Below, in pieces: positions 1 through 7,400 of a DNA stretch of 7,677 nt; the first letter of the stretch is position 1, and the number at the start of each line of letters is the position of its first letter. Under the pieces are notes generated by a model, which worked only from the letters and a program-made list of their open reading frames with translations, was not told the origin of the DNA and did not search any database. Source of the stretch: Armatimonadota bacterium. Its GTDB lineage: Bacteria; Armatimonadota; Zipacnadia; Zipacnadales; JABUFB01. The stretch covers positions 1-7,677 of the forward strand of contig JAGPGE010000267.1 of assembly GCA_018056145.1 (NCBI GenBank), written 5' to 3'. The position numbers and the translations under genes are program-made.

Positions 1-507
1 ATCAACCGGGTGCTCGCTCCAATCCTCGGCCTGTGGGACCTGCCGCCCGTGGACTGGCTGGGGAACCCACACACGGTCATGGCCTGCGTCATCATTCCCA
101 GCGTCTGGGCGGCGGCGGGCATCAGCAGCCTCATCTACCTCGCGGCCCTGAAGTCCGTGCCCGAGGAGCTATACGAGGCGTCCAGCCTCGACGGCGCCAC
201 AATCCTCGGCCGCATCCGGCACATCACGATCCCCACCATCGCACCGCTGGTGCTCATTAACTTCGTGGGGGCGTTCATCGCCACGTTCCAGTCCATGGGC
301 TCCATCTTCCTGCTCACCTTCGGCGGGCCGGGCAAGGAGACCATGGTCATGGGGATGGCCATATGGCAGGAGGCGTACGTGAACATGCGCTTTTCACTGG
401 CCACCTCGTACGCCTGGATTCTCGGCAGTATTCTCATCGGTTTCACCTACATGCAGCTCCGCATCCTGCGCCGGGTGGACTTCCGCCAGGCGAAGGGAGA
501 CGACTGA
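1..507 (+). CDS. Sugar ABC transporter permease, MalF/UgpA type (5' end outside window)
   Basis: The reading frame is open from the first base (ATC AAC CGG GTG), so the gene starts upstream and only its last 168 codons are present. This is the inner-membrane channel subunit of a carbohydrate importer, expected to pair with the permease that follows. Numbering from the GTG at 10, I see hydrophobic segments at about 22-46, 78-104 and 128-152. The cytoplasmic EAA loop that docks on the ATPase lies at about 52-76: YEASSLDGA, then a downstream I-T-I-P in place of the usual L-P. Next comes the family-typical L-T-x-G-G-P segment (about 102-107) and a charged C-terminus (RRVDFRQAKGDD). A family member is normally about 290-320 residues, so roughly the first half, with TM1-3, is missing. 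The stop TGA lies 3 nt before the next gene, indicating translational linkage. The sugar specificity cannot be read from the sequence. Confidence 0.93.
   Translation: MNRVLAPILGLWDLPPVDWLGNPHTVMACVIIPSVWAAAGISSLIYLAALKSVPEELYEASSLDGATILGRIRHITIPTIAPLVLINFVGAFIATFQSMGSIFLLTFGGPGKETMVMGMAIWQEAYVNMRFSLATSYAWILGSILIGFTYMQLRILRRVDFRQAKGDD
493..499 (+). promoter_or_regulatory. Shine-Dalgarno for the second permease gene
   Basis: AAGGGAG lies inside the last codons of the upstream permease, 11 nt before the GTG at 511. The spacing is slightly long, but this is the only purine-rich block near the start. The next in-frame methionine (residue 32) would delete much of the first membrane helix, so the GTG start is preferred. 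Confidence 0.6.
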
Positions 508-510
508 CGC

Positions 511-2469
511 GTGCCAATCATCAACGATATCGACCGCAAGACGCCCAAGGGTCGTGTGGTGATCGGGGGCATCTACATCGCCCTGATTATCGGCGGCATC
601 ACCATGGTCTACCCCTTCATGGTCATGCTCACGGGGTCGGTGAGCAACGGCTTCGACTACGACCGCCGAGACCCGTTGCCCCGGTACGCTTGGTCGGTCG
701 AAGACCGCTTCATGCACATGCTCTGCGCATACTTCCCGCCGGCGCACCGGGCATCACTGCGGCAGGTGCGCGCGTACTTCCCGGACCTGCCCGCCGACTG
801 GACCATCTGGAGCCAGATTGGCGATGACCACAAGAACAGCGATGCCTGGGCCGCAAAACAGCTTGCGCGTCTCAGAGACCCTGAACAGCGCAAGCAATTG
901 GAGACCGCCGCGCGGGACTACGCACAGTTCATGGAGACCTGGGACCTGCGCGAGACGATCCTGGCCTACGACAACCGATATGTGGCGCCCTTCCTGCGCA
1001 CGCGGTACAAGGCCCTGGAGAACCTGAACAAGGCCTGGCAGATGTCCATCGATGACTTCGCGAAGGTGAATGCCAGCGAGTGGAGCGGCGAGCCCATCGA
1101 CCAGGCCAGCTACACGCCGGAACTCGACGTGCGCTACGACGACCTGCTGGAGTTCCGCAAGGACTACCGCGCCAATCGCTTTACACCGTACCTGAAGGGC
1201 GAAGGCGCATACGCCGGCTATCTCAGGCCAGCGGCACTGCGATTCATCTGGGAGGACTACGTCGCGAAGCACGACGAGACACTGACACCCGAGCAGCTGG
1301 CTGCATTGCCTTTCCCGGTGCCTGATGACGCGCCGGCGGAACAGGTGGCGCTCTGGCGGCAGTTCCTGATGACCGACTTCCCCTTGCGGCACATCGAGAT
1401 CAGCGTGGCCGGCAGGCAGGCGGAGTTCCAGAAGTTCCTGCAGGACCGCTTCCCGAGTATCGACTACCTGAACCGCGTCCTCGCCGGGACCGGGCAGACC
1501 TGGGATCCGGTCTTGAAGTGGTCGGACATCAGACTCACGCCCACCGTCCCCGGCGGCCCGCTGGGACGGGTCTGGATGGACTTCTTGCGCACCAACGTCC
1601 CCGTGGAGCAGTGGCGCATCCGCGACACCCTGCCCGAACAGGCTTTCCAGAAGTTCGCGCTCAAGCGCCACGGCAGCCTCAAGGCGATCAATGACGCCTA
1701 CGGGATGGATCTCGCGTCAGTTGAGCAACTTGGCATTCCCTTCGGGCAGGCTCTGCTGGTCACTTTCGACAACAAGCAGAGCGCCTTCATGCTGGACAAC
1801 CTGTTCGGGAACTACGTGGCGGTCATTGACTACCTGATCCACCGCGGTCTGGCGGTGCGCAACACCGTGATCCTGGTCTGCCTGGCGATCTTCATCGCAC
1901 TTACCGTCAACCCGCTGGCGGCCTATGCGCTGAGCCGGTTCCGCCTGCGGGGATCAGACAAGATCATCATCTTCTGCCTTGCAACTATGGCCTTCCCGGC
2001 AGCGGTGGCGGCGATCCCCGGTTTCCTGCTCCTGCGCGACCTGGGCCTGCTGAACACCTTCGCCGCCTTGGTTCTGCCCGGCGCGGCAAACGGCATGACG
2101 ATCTTTCTGCTCAAGGGGTTCTTCGACTCGCTGCCCCAGGAACTGTACGAGGCGGCGACCATCGACGGTGCGCCCGAGTGGCTCATCTTCATCCGGGTGT
2201 CGCTGCCGCTGGTCAAGCCGATTCTTGCGGTGGGCATGCTGAACGCGTTTATCGCGGCCTACAACGGTTGGGAATGGGCGATCATCGTGGCCCAGGATCC
2301 GAAGATCTGGACCATCGCGGTGTGGACCTATCAGTTCTCGCAGACACTGACAGGGGCGCCGTATGTGGTGATGGCGTCCTTCATCGTGAACTCGATCCCT
2401 GTGCTCCTGGTGTTCCTATTCTGCCAGAAGATCATCCTGCGCGGGATCATCCTGCCGCAGATGAAGTAG
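511..2469 (+). CDS. Sugar ABC transporter permease, MalG/UgpE type, with a ~360-residue extracytoplasmic insert
   Basis: This is the second inner-membrane channel subunit of the importer, 652 aa against about 270-300 for the family. Both ends are ordinary permease. TM1 is at about 16-41, followed by the family-like stretch L-T-G-S-V near 40-44. Homology resumes at about 427 with LFGNYVAVID and the RNTVILV start of the core fold. Later membrane segments lie at about 450-472, 484-508, 514-537, 566-587 and 617-641. The EAA loop is at 544-572: E547-A-A, D552-G553, L565-P566. Between TM1 and the core, residues about 62-425 are soluble, rich in Trp, Tyr, Asp and Arg, and absent from typical members. 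By family topology (N-terminus inside) this segment faces the outside. Removing it leaves about 288 residues, the normal length, so it reads as a genuine insertion and not an assembly chimera. The start is GTG with an upstream AAGGGAG. The C-terminus (RGIILPQMK) lacks the usual G-A-x-K-G ending. The insert could contact the solute-binding protein or a glycan; its function is unknown. Confidence 0.92.
   Translation: MPIINDIDRKTPKGRVVIGGIYIALIIGGITMVYPFMVMLTGSVSNGFDYDRRDPLPRYAWSVEDRFMHMLCAYFPPAHRASLRQVRAYFPDLPADWTIWSQIGDDHKNSDAWAAKQLARLRDPEQRKQLETAARDYAQFMETWDLRETILAYDNRYVAPFLRTRYKALENLNKAWQMSIDDFAKVNASEWSGEPIDQASYTPELDVRYDDLLEFRKDYRANRFTPYLKGEGAYAGYLRPAALRFIWEDYVAKHDETLTPEQLAALPFPVPDDAPAEQVALWRQFLMTDFPLRHIEISVAGRQAEFQKFLQDRFPSIDYLNRVLAGTGQTWDPVLKWSDIRLTPTVPGGPLGRVWMDFLRTNVPVEQWRIRDTLPEQAFQKFALKRHGSLKAINDAYGMDLASVEQLGIPFGQALLVTFDNKQSAFMLDNLFGNYVAVIDYLIHRGLAVRNTVILVCLAIFIALTVNPLAAYALSRFRLRGSDKIIIFCLATMAFPAAVAAIPGFLLLRDLGLLNTFAALVLPGAANGMTIFLLKGFFDSLPQELYEAATIDGAPEWLIFIRVSLPLVKPILAVGMLNAFIAAYNGWEWAIIVAQDPKIWTIAVWTYQFSQTLTGAPYVVMASFIVNSIPVLLVFLFCQKIILRGIILPQMK
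733..1734 (+). repeat. Degenerate protein repeat (~74-residue period) inside the permease insert
   Basis: Three segments align without gaps over 13 residues: 161-173 (FLRTRYKALENLN), 309-321 (FLQDRFPSIDYLN) and 382-394 (FALKRHGSLKAIN). The shared pattern is F-x3-R-aromatic/H-x-A/S-L/I-x2-L/I-N, usually followed by an A-W/Y-like pair. A weaker copy at 237-247 (YLRPAALRFIW) lacks the R-Y pair. A possible first copy at 75-87 (FPPAHRASLRQVR) lacks the Asn. The terminal positions 173, 247, 321 and 394 are spaced 74, 74 and 73 residues. About 24 residues before each strong copy there is an aromatic-rich stretch, with F140, F285 and F358 (e.g. YAQFMETWDLR, WRQFLMTDFPLR, WMDFLRTNVPVEQWR). The repeats were found by eye; the three strong copies are clear, the other two tentative. 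They are diverged at DNA level, so this is an old duplication. Confidence 0.7.
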
Positions 2470-2489
2470 GTGGAGTTTCCGGGCGCCAG

Positions 2490-2506
2490 ACCATGCCACG
2501 CATGGT
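2490..2506. repeat. Short perfect inverted repeat
   Basis: ACCATGC and GCATGGT form a 7-bp stem around a 3-nt CAC loop, 20 nt after the permease stop codon. It may be part of the 3' end structure of the permease transcript. It has no U-tract, so alone it is not a convincing terminator. Confidence 0.45.
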
Positions 2507-2516
2507 GTGCTCCTGA

Positions 2517-2564
2517 GCCAGGGCGCCACTGCTTCGGCTTCGCCGGAAGCAGTGGCGCCCTGGC
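2517..2564. terminator. Strong hairpin between convergent genes, probable terminator
   Basis: The arms 2517-2535 (GCCAGGGCGCCACTGCTTC) and 2546-2564 are perfect reverse complements, giving a 19-bp GC-rich stem. The 10-nt loop can itself fold as GGC-TTC-GCC with one bulged G. On the + strand the stem is followed by TTTACA, a weak U-tract. On the - strand no T-run follows. It starts 47 nt after the permease stop and ends 7 nt before the amidohydrolase stop (read on +), the usual place for a hairpin that ends both convergent transcripts. It may act with Rho or mainly as a 3'-end stabiliser. Confidence 0.75.
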
Positions 2565-2571
2565 TTTACAC

Positions 2572-4173
2572 CTACTTCCACCCCTTCGGCCACGCGTTGT
2601 ACTTCTCCATGATCCGCAGCATGTTTCCTCCAAGGATCAAGCGCTTGTCCGCCTCGGATATGCGCGCGTACAGGATCTGCCCCATTCCCCACGAGATCGG
2701 CAGGTCGGTGAGGTCCGATCCGAACAGGATGCGGTCCGCACCGTACATCGCCACATACTCCTCAGTCTGGTTCCACGCTAGGAAGGGGCAGGTGCAGATG
2801 AACAGGTTGTCCACCTCGCGGCAGACATCCACGAACTCGGGAGTGGAATGCCCGGCGATGAAGCAGGCGTCGGGGTACCGCGTGCACAGATCGCGTATGC
2901 GAGCGGCGCTGCCCCAGGTGTGGCTCAGGATGATCTGTCTATGCTCGTGAGCCCAACGCACCGGCACCTCAATCGCCGGGCCTTCCACCGGATACGCACC
3001 GTATGAACTGGGCAGCAGCTTGACACCCTTCATGCCCAGTGACAGACCCCGCTCCAGTTCCGCCAGCATCGCCTGTTCGCCGTAGTTCGGGTTGATGAAA
3101 GTGAAGGGCAGGAACCGCGAGGGGTAGGCGTTCGCCACTTCGAGGGTCTCATCGTTCGAGAAGTCGTTGTCCCCCATGATCTGCATCCCGAACACCGTGC
3201 AGACGTCCAGCCCGAACTTGTCCATCTCCGCCACCAGGTCTGCGGGAGTGTCGTTGACCACATGGTACGGATCGGCCCAGCCGATGTGCCCGTGACAGTC
3301 GTAGAACTTCTCGCCGCGGAAGGACTCGCGATCGCGCACCATTCGATGCAACGCGTCGGTCGGCTCGGGGAACTGCACATCATCTACGTAGTGCACGTTC
3401 GGGTTCCAGCTCATCATATCCCGCAGGTTGCCCGAGGCGATGGCCGCCAACTCCTCCTTGCTGATGTCCGAGTAGTTCAACTGCATCAGCGGCGAGCCTG
3501 GAGTGCGCTCCGGCAGGTGCGAGGCCCATACCAGCCGGTCCGCGCCGAACTCGCGACAGATGAACTCGACGCGGTGATGCAGCCAGACCGAAGAGAGGTC
3601 GAGTTTCAGGTTCGGGCACGCCGCCAGGGCTTCATACAGCGCGCGCTGGCTGCGGTAAATGCGGCTCTCGGAGACGATCACCGGGAGTGTCGGGAACTGG
3701 CGGCAGATGCGCACCACGCCGGTCCAGTCGGTACGGTCGATCCCGCCTTCCATGGTGCTGTCGGGCGAAAGGAACAGGGGCACGCGCGCCTGTGCGAATG
3801 GCTCCAGCAACTCATCCACCGCCCAGTCATCCAGCGGCAGACCGAAGTGCCGGTACATGAGCCAGGCAGCGCCCACGCCGCTATCGCGCATCTGCGCCAC
3901 GATCTCCGCAGGCGGCGGGAACTCGCGGCTGTGCGGCAGAAAGAGTGACCAGGCCGGGTGCAGGCGCGGCTCGTCCCGGGTGATCTCCAGGATGCGCCTG
4001 TTGCCGGCCATCGGGTTGCTTGCCAGGGACATGCTGTCGAGAACCAGGGCCTCGTGGATGCCGAAGTGATTCATGGCTTCGAGCAGGCGCGGTTTGTCAT
4101 GGGGCAGGCTGTCGTGGGTGCGCAGGGACTTGCCGAGAACGCAGCAGGCGTCGAAGTGGGTGATGCCGGGCAT
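2572..4173 (-). CDS. Tandem-duplicated amidohydrolase-fold protein with degenerate N-terminal half
   Basis: This 533-aa cytoplasmic protein has no signal peptide and matches the amidohydrolase-related metal-dependent TIM-barrel family (Amidohydro_2, the family of ACMSD-type decarboxylases), but it is about twice the usual length. Its halves are homologous: 209-254 and 477-522 align without gaps with 14 of 46 residues identical, including G-A-D-R near the start and G-N near the end. The C-terminal half (about 288-525) keeps expected metal and catalytic residues: H294-x-H296 (CHGHIG), H418 (LSHTWG), H442 (AGHS) and D487 (FGSDLTD). It also has K385 in GVKLLP. In the N-terminal half the equivalents are H6-F-D8, P137, E169 and H219, so metal binding is probably lost. 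The start is ATG at 4173, with GGAGGT 6 nt upstream. The gene lies downstream of the glycosidase-like gene on the same strand. The reaction could be hydrolysis, lactone opening or decarboxylation; the sequence does not decide. Confidence 0.88.
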   Translation of the reverse strand: MPGITHFDACCVLGKSLRTHDSLPHDKPRLLEAMNHFGIHEALVLDSMSLASNPMAGNRRILEITRDEPRLHPAWSLFLPHSREFPPPAEIVAQMRDSGVGAAWLMYRHFGLPLDDWAVDELLEPFAQARVPLFLSPDSTMEGGIDRTDWTGVVRICRQFPTLPVIVSESRIYRSQRALYEALAACPNLKLDLSSVWLHHRVEFICREFGADRLVWASHLPERTPGSPLMQLNYSDISKEELAAIASGNLRDMMSWNPNVHYVDDVQFPEPTDALHRMVRDRESFRGEKFYDCHGHIGWADPYHVVNDTPADLVAEMDKFGLDVCTVFGMQIMGDNDFSNDETLEVANAYPSRFLPFTFINPNYGEQAMLAELERGLSLGMKGVKLLPSSYGAYPVEGPAIEVPVRWAHEHRQIILSHTWGSAARIRDLCTRYPDACFIAGHSTPEFVDVCREVDNLFICTCPFLAWNQTEEYVAMYGADRILFGSDLTDLPISWGMGQILYARISEADKRLILGGNMLRIMEKYNAWPKGWK

Positions 4174-4179
4174 GGGGAG

Positions 4180-4185
4180 ACCTCC
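4180..4185 (-). promoter_or_regulatory. Shine-Dalgarno that fixes the amidohydrolase start
   Basis: On the - strand GGAGGT is followed by a 6-nt spacer (CTCCCC) and ATG at 4173. An in-frame GTG at 4194 would put this motif inside the coding sequence, so the ATG, seven codons further in, is the better start. Confidence 0.85.
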
Positions 4186-4215
4186 GGAAAGCACAGCGAT
4201 TGGCAGCGGTCAACG

Positions 4216-4232
4216 CGCGGCCTTTCGCCGCG
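4216..4232. repeat. Intergenic palindrome 1
   Basis: CGCGGC and GCCGCG form a perfect 6-bp stem around a CTTTC loop. It lies in the 254-nt gap upstream of the amidohydrolase start and would sit in that gene's leader if transcription comes from the glycosidase side. It could attenuate or stabilise the transcript; no function is proven. Confidence 0.4.
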
Positions 4233-4273
4233 AGGGTACGCTGACCTTCAGGGCGCACTCTCTTCCGCGTGGC

Positions 4274-4290
4274 GCGGGCGTCTCGCCTGC
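4274..4290. repeat. Intergenic palindrome 2 (REP-like)
   Basis: GCGGGCG and CGCCTGC pair over 7 positions, one of them G-T, around a TCT loop. The form GCGGGCG-TCT-CGCCTGC resembles short dispersed palindromes often seen in gaps of GC-rich genomes. Only one copy is in the window, so dispersal cannot be judged here. Confidence 0.45.
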
Positions 4291-4345
4291 AAGGATTGGC
4301 GCAGTGGCCGCGCGCCGCCCGTATTCCCGGTCCAAGTCAACGACG

Positions 4346-4366
4346 TCGCGGGCAAGCCCGCTACGA
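4346..4366. repeat. Intergenic palindrome 3 (REP-like)
   Basis: CGGGC-AA-GCCCG (4349-4360) is a perfect 5-bp stem, with outer TCG and CGA able to pair if intervening bases bulge. It lies 62 nt beyond the stop codon of the glycosidase-like gene, where it could protect the 3' end of that transcript. No T-run follows on the - strand, so it is not a typical intrinsic terminator. Confidence 0.45.
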
Positions 4367-4427
4367 GCTCACCGATTTCATACACCACGACCGAAACGGC
4401 GACTGGACGCGCCTTCCTGATGCGGCT

Positions 4428-7400
4428 TTACCTCACCCTCACATCAACCACCGCCACATCCCCCGCCGGCACGCGCAGGCTGATCTCATTGCCGTCCATC
4501 CCAACCGGCGCGTCCCTCCACAGTTCCCTCGCCTGCGCCACTTCACCCAGGCGCACCGTGACCGTTCCGTCCCAGTCCGCGAAGAGCTCATTATTCGTCA
4601 GGCTCACCAACAGATGCTTCGGGTCATTCGCGAAACAGTTCACCCGAAAGTTCAGCCCACCCGGGTCACACGTCACCGGGCTGAAGCTCTCGAAGTACTC
4701 GCTGAGCACCGACTGCACGCCCTTCAGCAGCGTGTAAGGCGGCTCCATGTTCACCAGTTCAGGCACGCTGTAGACAAGCTGGTCGGTCATCCAGTAGTCC
4801 GCCGCGCCCACGATCACCCGGCCCTGACCTGCCGCGTTTACCGTCATCAGCGCGTGCCCACGCTCATTCACAAGCAGCGCTTGCGCCCCGTTCAGAGCCA
4901 GTACGGTATACGTGTACGGCTGCTCCGCGAATACTCGGCCGGTATCCGTGCGCCTGGACAGGACCCCGCTTTGCTCGTCGCCGCAGGTCACCCCGGTAAG
5001 TTCCCCAGGCAGCTGCCGCGCGTGCTTCGCGTCGGTGATGAGGTCTCCGCCAGCTTCCGCGAAAGCCCGGAGATTGGCGATCACTTCCGGCGTGAGTTCC
5101 ACGTCACCCAGGAGCATGATCGCTTGGTACTGGTGGATGATGTCCGGGTGGCAGCGGTTGTTGAGCACGTCGAAGATGTCTCCGAAGGGCGTGGGCGTAA
5201 TGAACCCGCGCTCATTGCGCAGGTAACTGCAGTCCTCGTAACCGGGCCAGATCATGCGGAACATCCCGTCGATCAGGTAGTCGCCCTTCTCATAGGGCAG
5301 CTTGCCCCAGATCTTGTACTTGTCCCCCCGGTAGAGGTGGCGCGGCATGTTCCAGCCGTTGTAGAAGTCCAGCATAAACGCCACCGGGGTGTGCATGACC
5401 CCGCGATCCGGGTGCTGCTTCACCCATTCTTTGATCGCGAGGTGCTGGGCGCCAAGGGGACTGAGTTCCGGCGCCCCGTTCTCAAGCCGGTCGGCGGTGA
5501 ACTGCGAGGTCTCGCTGCCCACGATGCTGTCACCGCCGGAGTAGCTCTGGAAGAACAGGCGTCTGTGCAGGCTAAGGGAGCAGCCCTTGTTGGGCCCGAG
5601 CCCGTAACCGCCTGGGTTCTCGTTGCGCCGGTCGTGGTACATGTTGTAGCCGTAGCGGTTCCAGATCGAGGTGGCCTGGGTCAGAAGCCGCCCGTACTGC
5701 TTGCCAGCGCCCCGCAGGAACGCGAACATGAGGGTGTCGCTCGGGAGCCCCTGAGCGGTTTCAAGGCCCAGCGTCCGCGCGCCGCGTTCGCCGTAGTAGT
5801 GGGAAAAGTTGAGGGAGCCGGTGGCGTTCACGAAGTTCATGCTGTCATTGCAGATACCCTCGTCCCAACGAACGAAGTCCTCCCAGCCTTCCTTGCGGTT
5901 GGTGTGCTGCCCACGGTCCGCGTAGGCGCCGATGTACCGCCCGTCCTGCTCACCATTGTCGTACCCCAGGAAGCGGTCGCCGAACACCCGCAGCAGAGCC
6001 TCATGGTGTTCGGGCTCAACTCGCGGCGTGGGGCCTGCTTCGCCGAAGGGCACGTAGCCCCAGATGTCCCACAGGATCAGGTTCCGGCGTCTCACCTCGC
6101 GCAGCCGCTCTTCCATGTCTTCGAGGGCCTTCGCGTACGCCGCGTCGTCCTCATAGTTCCGGCGTTGCGGCAGTATGCCAATGTGCGGCCAGCAGATGTC
6201 CCCGAAGTCATAGTGGGCATGGAAATCGTCGAGCGCTCGGACCGCGATATCCCGCGCCCCGGTGAAATGCAGGTCGTCGCCCAGGACACCCCGGGTTACC
6301 GGCTTAGGCTCGGTGGTCGCGAACAGCGGGTGCTCCTCCGGCACCACGGGCTGCGTCCATGGGCGGAATGCTGGAGCAAGCAAAGCGGGCACACTCGCGG
6401 CAATGTCGGGCAGCATCGTTCGCGCCGCCTGGAGCGCCACCGCATAGCCGTCAGGCTGGGCGATGACGTCTCGCCGCTCGAACCTGGGGGCAACGATCGC
6501 GCAACCGAAGTCATTTACCTCGCCCGCCCGCATATTGGCCTCGTCAAGCAGCACGCACACCGACGACACGCGCCCAGGGTCGAACACACTATTGCCTTCG
6601 AAGGACAGGGGGACGCTCACCTGTTGCGGCTCGGCCGAGTTGTCCCTCCTGCGCCACAGCAGCTTCTCATCGCCCTTGGCATCCACCAGCCACAGGGCGA
6701 CCACGTGCCCTGTGCCCTGCCCGCGAAACTCGAAACTCAGGCGGCCGAAAGGCTCCAGGTCCCAAGCGCCGTCATGCACGAAGCGCACGGCATCGCCGGC
6801 GAAGAGATCGTCTTCATTCGTGTTCGCGAACCGCGTCGCGAAGTGCAACTCCGGGGCATTTCCCGACGCATCCAGACTTGCGGACGATTCTTCTGGCTTC
6901 CCGAAGTCAGTGCGGGCCACCCAGCCGGAAGCCTTGCTCAGGAAGTCTCCCCCGGGCACTTTGAACCTGTTCCACGGCACCCGCGCCGGGACGGCTTCCG
7001 CCACGGGATCAAGCCGCAGCGCCACCATGTCCGGCAGGTAGTTCTGGACTCGCAACCAGTGGGGCCCCGGCTCAAGCGTGACCGTTCCCTGGTATTCCCA
7101 AAAAGCGTCCTGCGCCATGGTGCGCCCTGTGCTATTGCGCGCGCCCATGTGGAAGGGGTGCACATCGACGCCATCCACCACAATGTCGCACGGGCGCAAC
7201 CCGGCGCTGGCGTAGCGCATGTAGACCCTGTGCGCCGACCGAATCGGCACGTCGAACCACCACTCCACGTGCCCTTCGCCCACGATGCAGGGCGGCTGGT
7301 CGGCCCTGAAATCCTCGATCTCCGGTGCGCCCTGCACGCGGTCCACGTCGCCGGGCAGAAGCACGATGCGCTCCAGGCTCCGAGCCTGCCCGGCGCCCAC

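Larger units (their letters stand above)
4174..4427. other. Non-coding gap between the glycosidase-like and amidohydrolase genes
   Basis: No supported gene is present in this 254-nt gap. It contains the three short palindromes listed separately and the amidohydrolase ribosome-binding site. On the - strand I found no convincing -35/-10 pair. The gap is too long for tight translational coupling, so the amidohydrolase may have its own promoter of a type I cannot recognise, or depend on read-through. Confidence 0.6.

Noticed and set aside
10..12. GTG at 10 as the start of the first permease
   Set aside because: The frame is open upstream to base 1 and the protein would lack half of its membrane helices; the gene is cut by the window edge.
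754..1671. A 305-codon - strand open frame opposite the permease insert
   Set aside because: The + strand frame is continuous through both permease ends and holds the repeats; the antisense product has low-complexity composition and no domain.
694..1785. Permease insert as a fused solute-binding protein
   Set aside because: The segment shows a repeat pattern and not the two-lobed extracellular binding-protein sequence features, and it sits within the TM1-TM2 loop instead of at a terminus.
3262..3948. A 228-codon + strand open frame opposite the amidohydrolase
   Set aside because: It is antisense to a clear amidohydrolase-fold gene and shows only shadow composition.
4174..4194. GTG at 4194 as the amidohydrolase start
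   Set aside because: It would bury the GGAGGT ribosome-binding site inside the coding region; the ATG at 4173 has ideal spacing.
4325..4382. Possible - strand promoter elements (TTGACT near 4335 and TATGAA at 4377-4382)
   Set aside because: TATGAA lies upstream of TTGACT on the - strand, so they cannot form a -35/-10 pair, and neither has a good partner at 16-18 nt.
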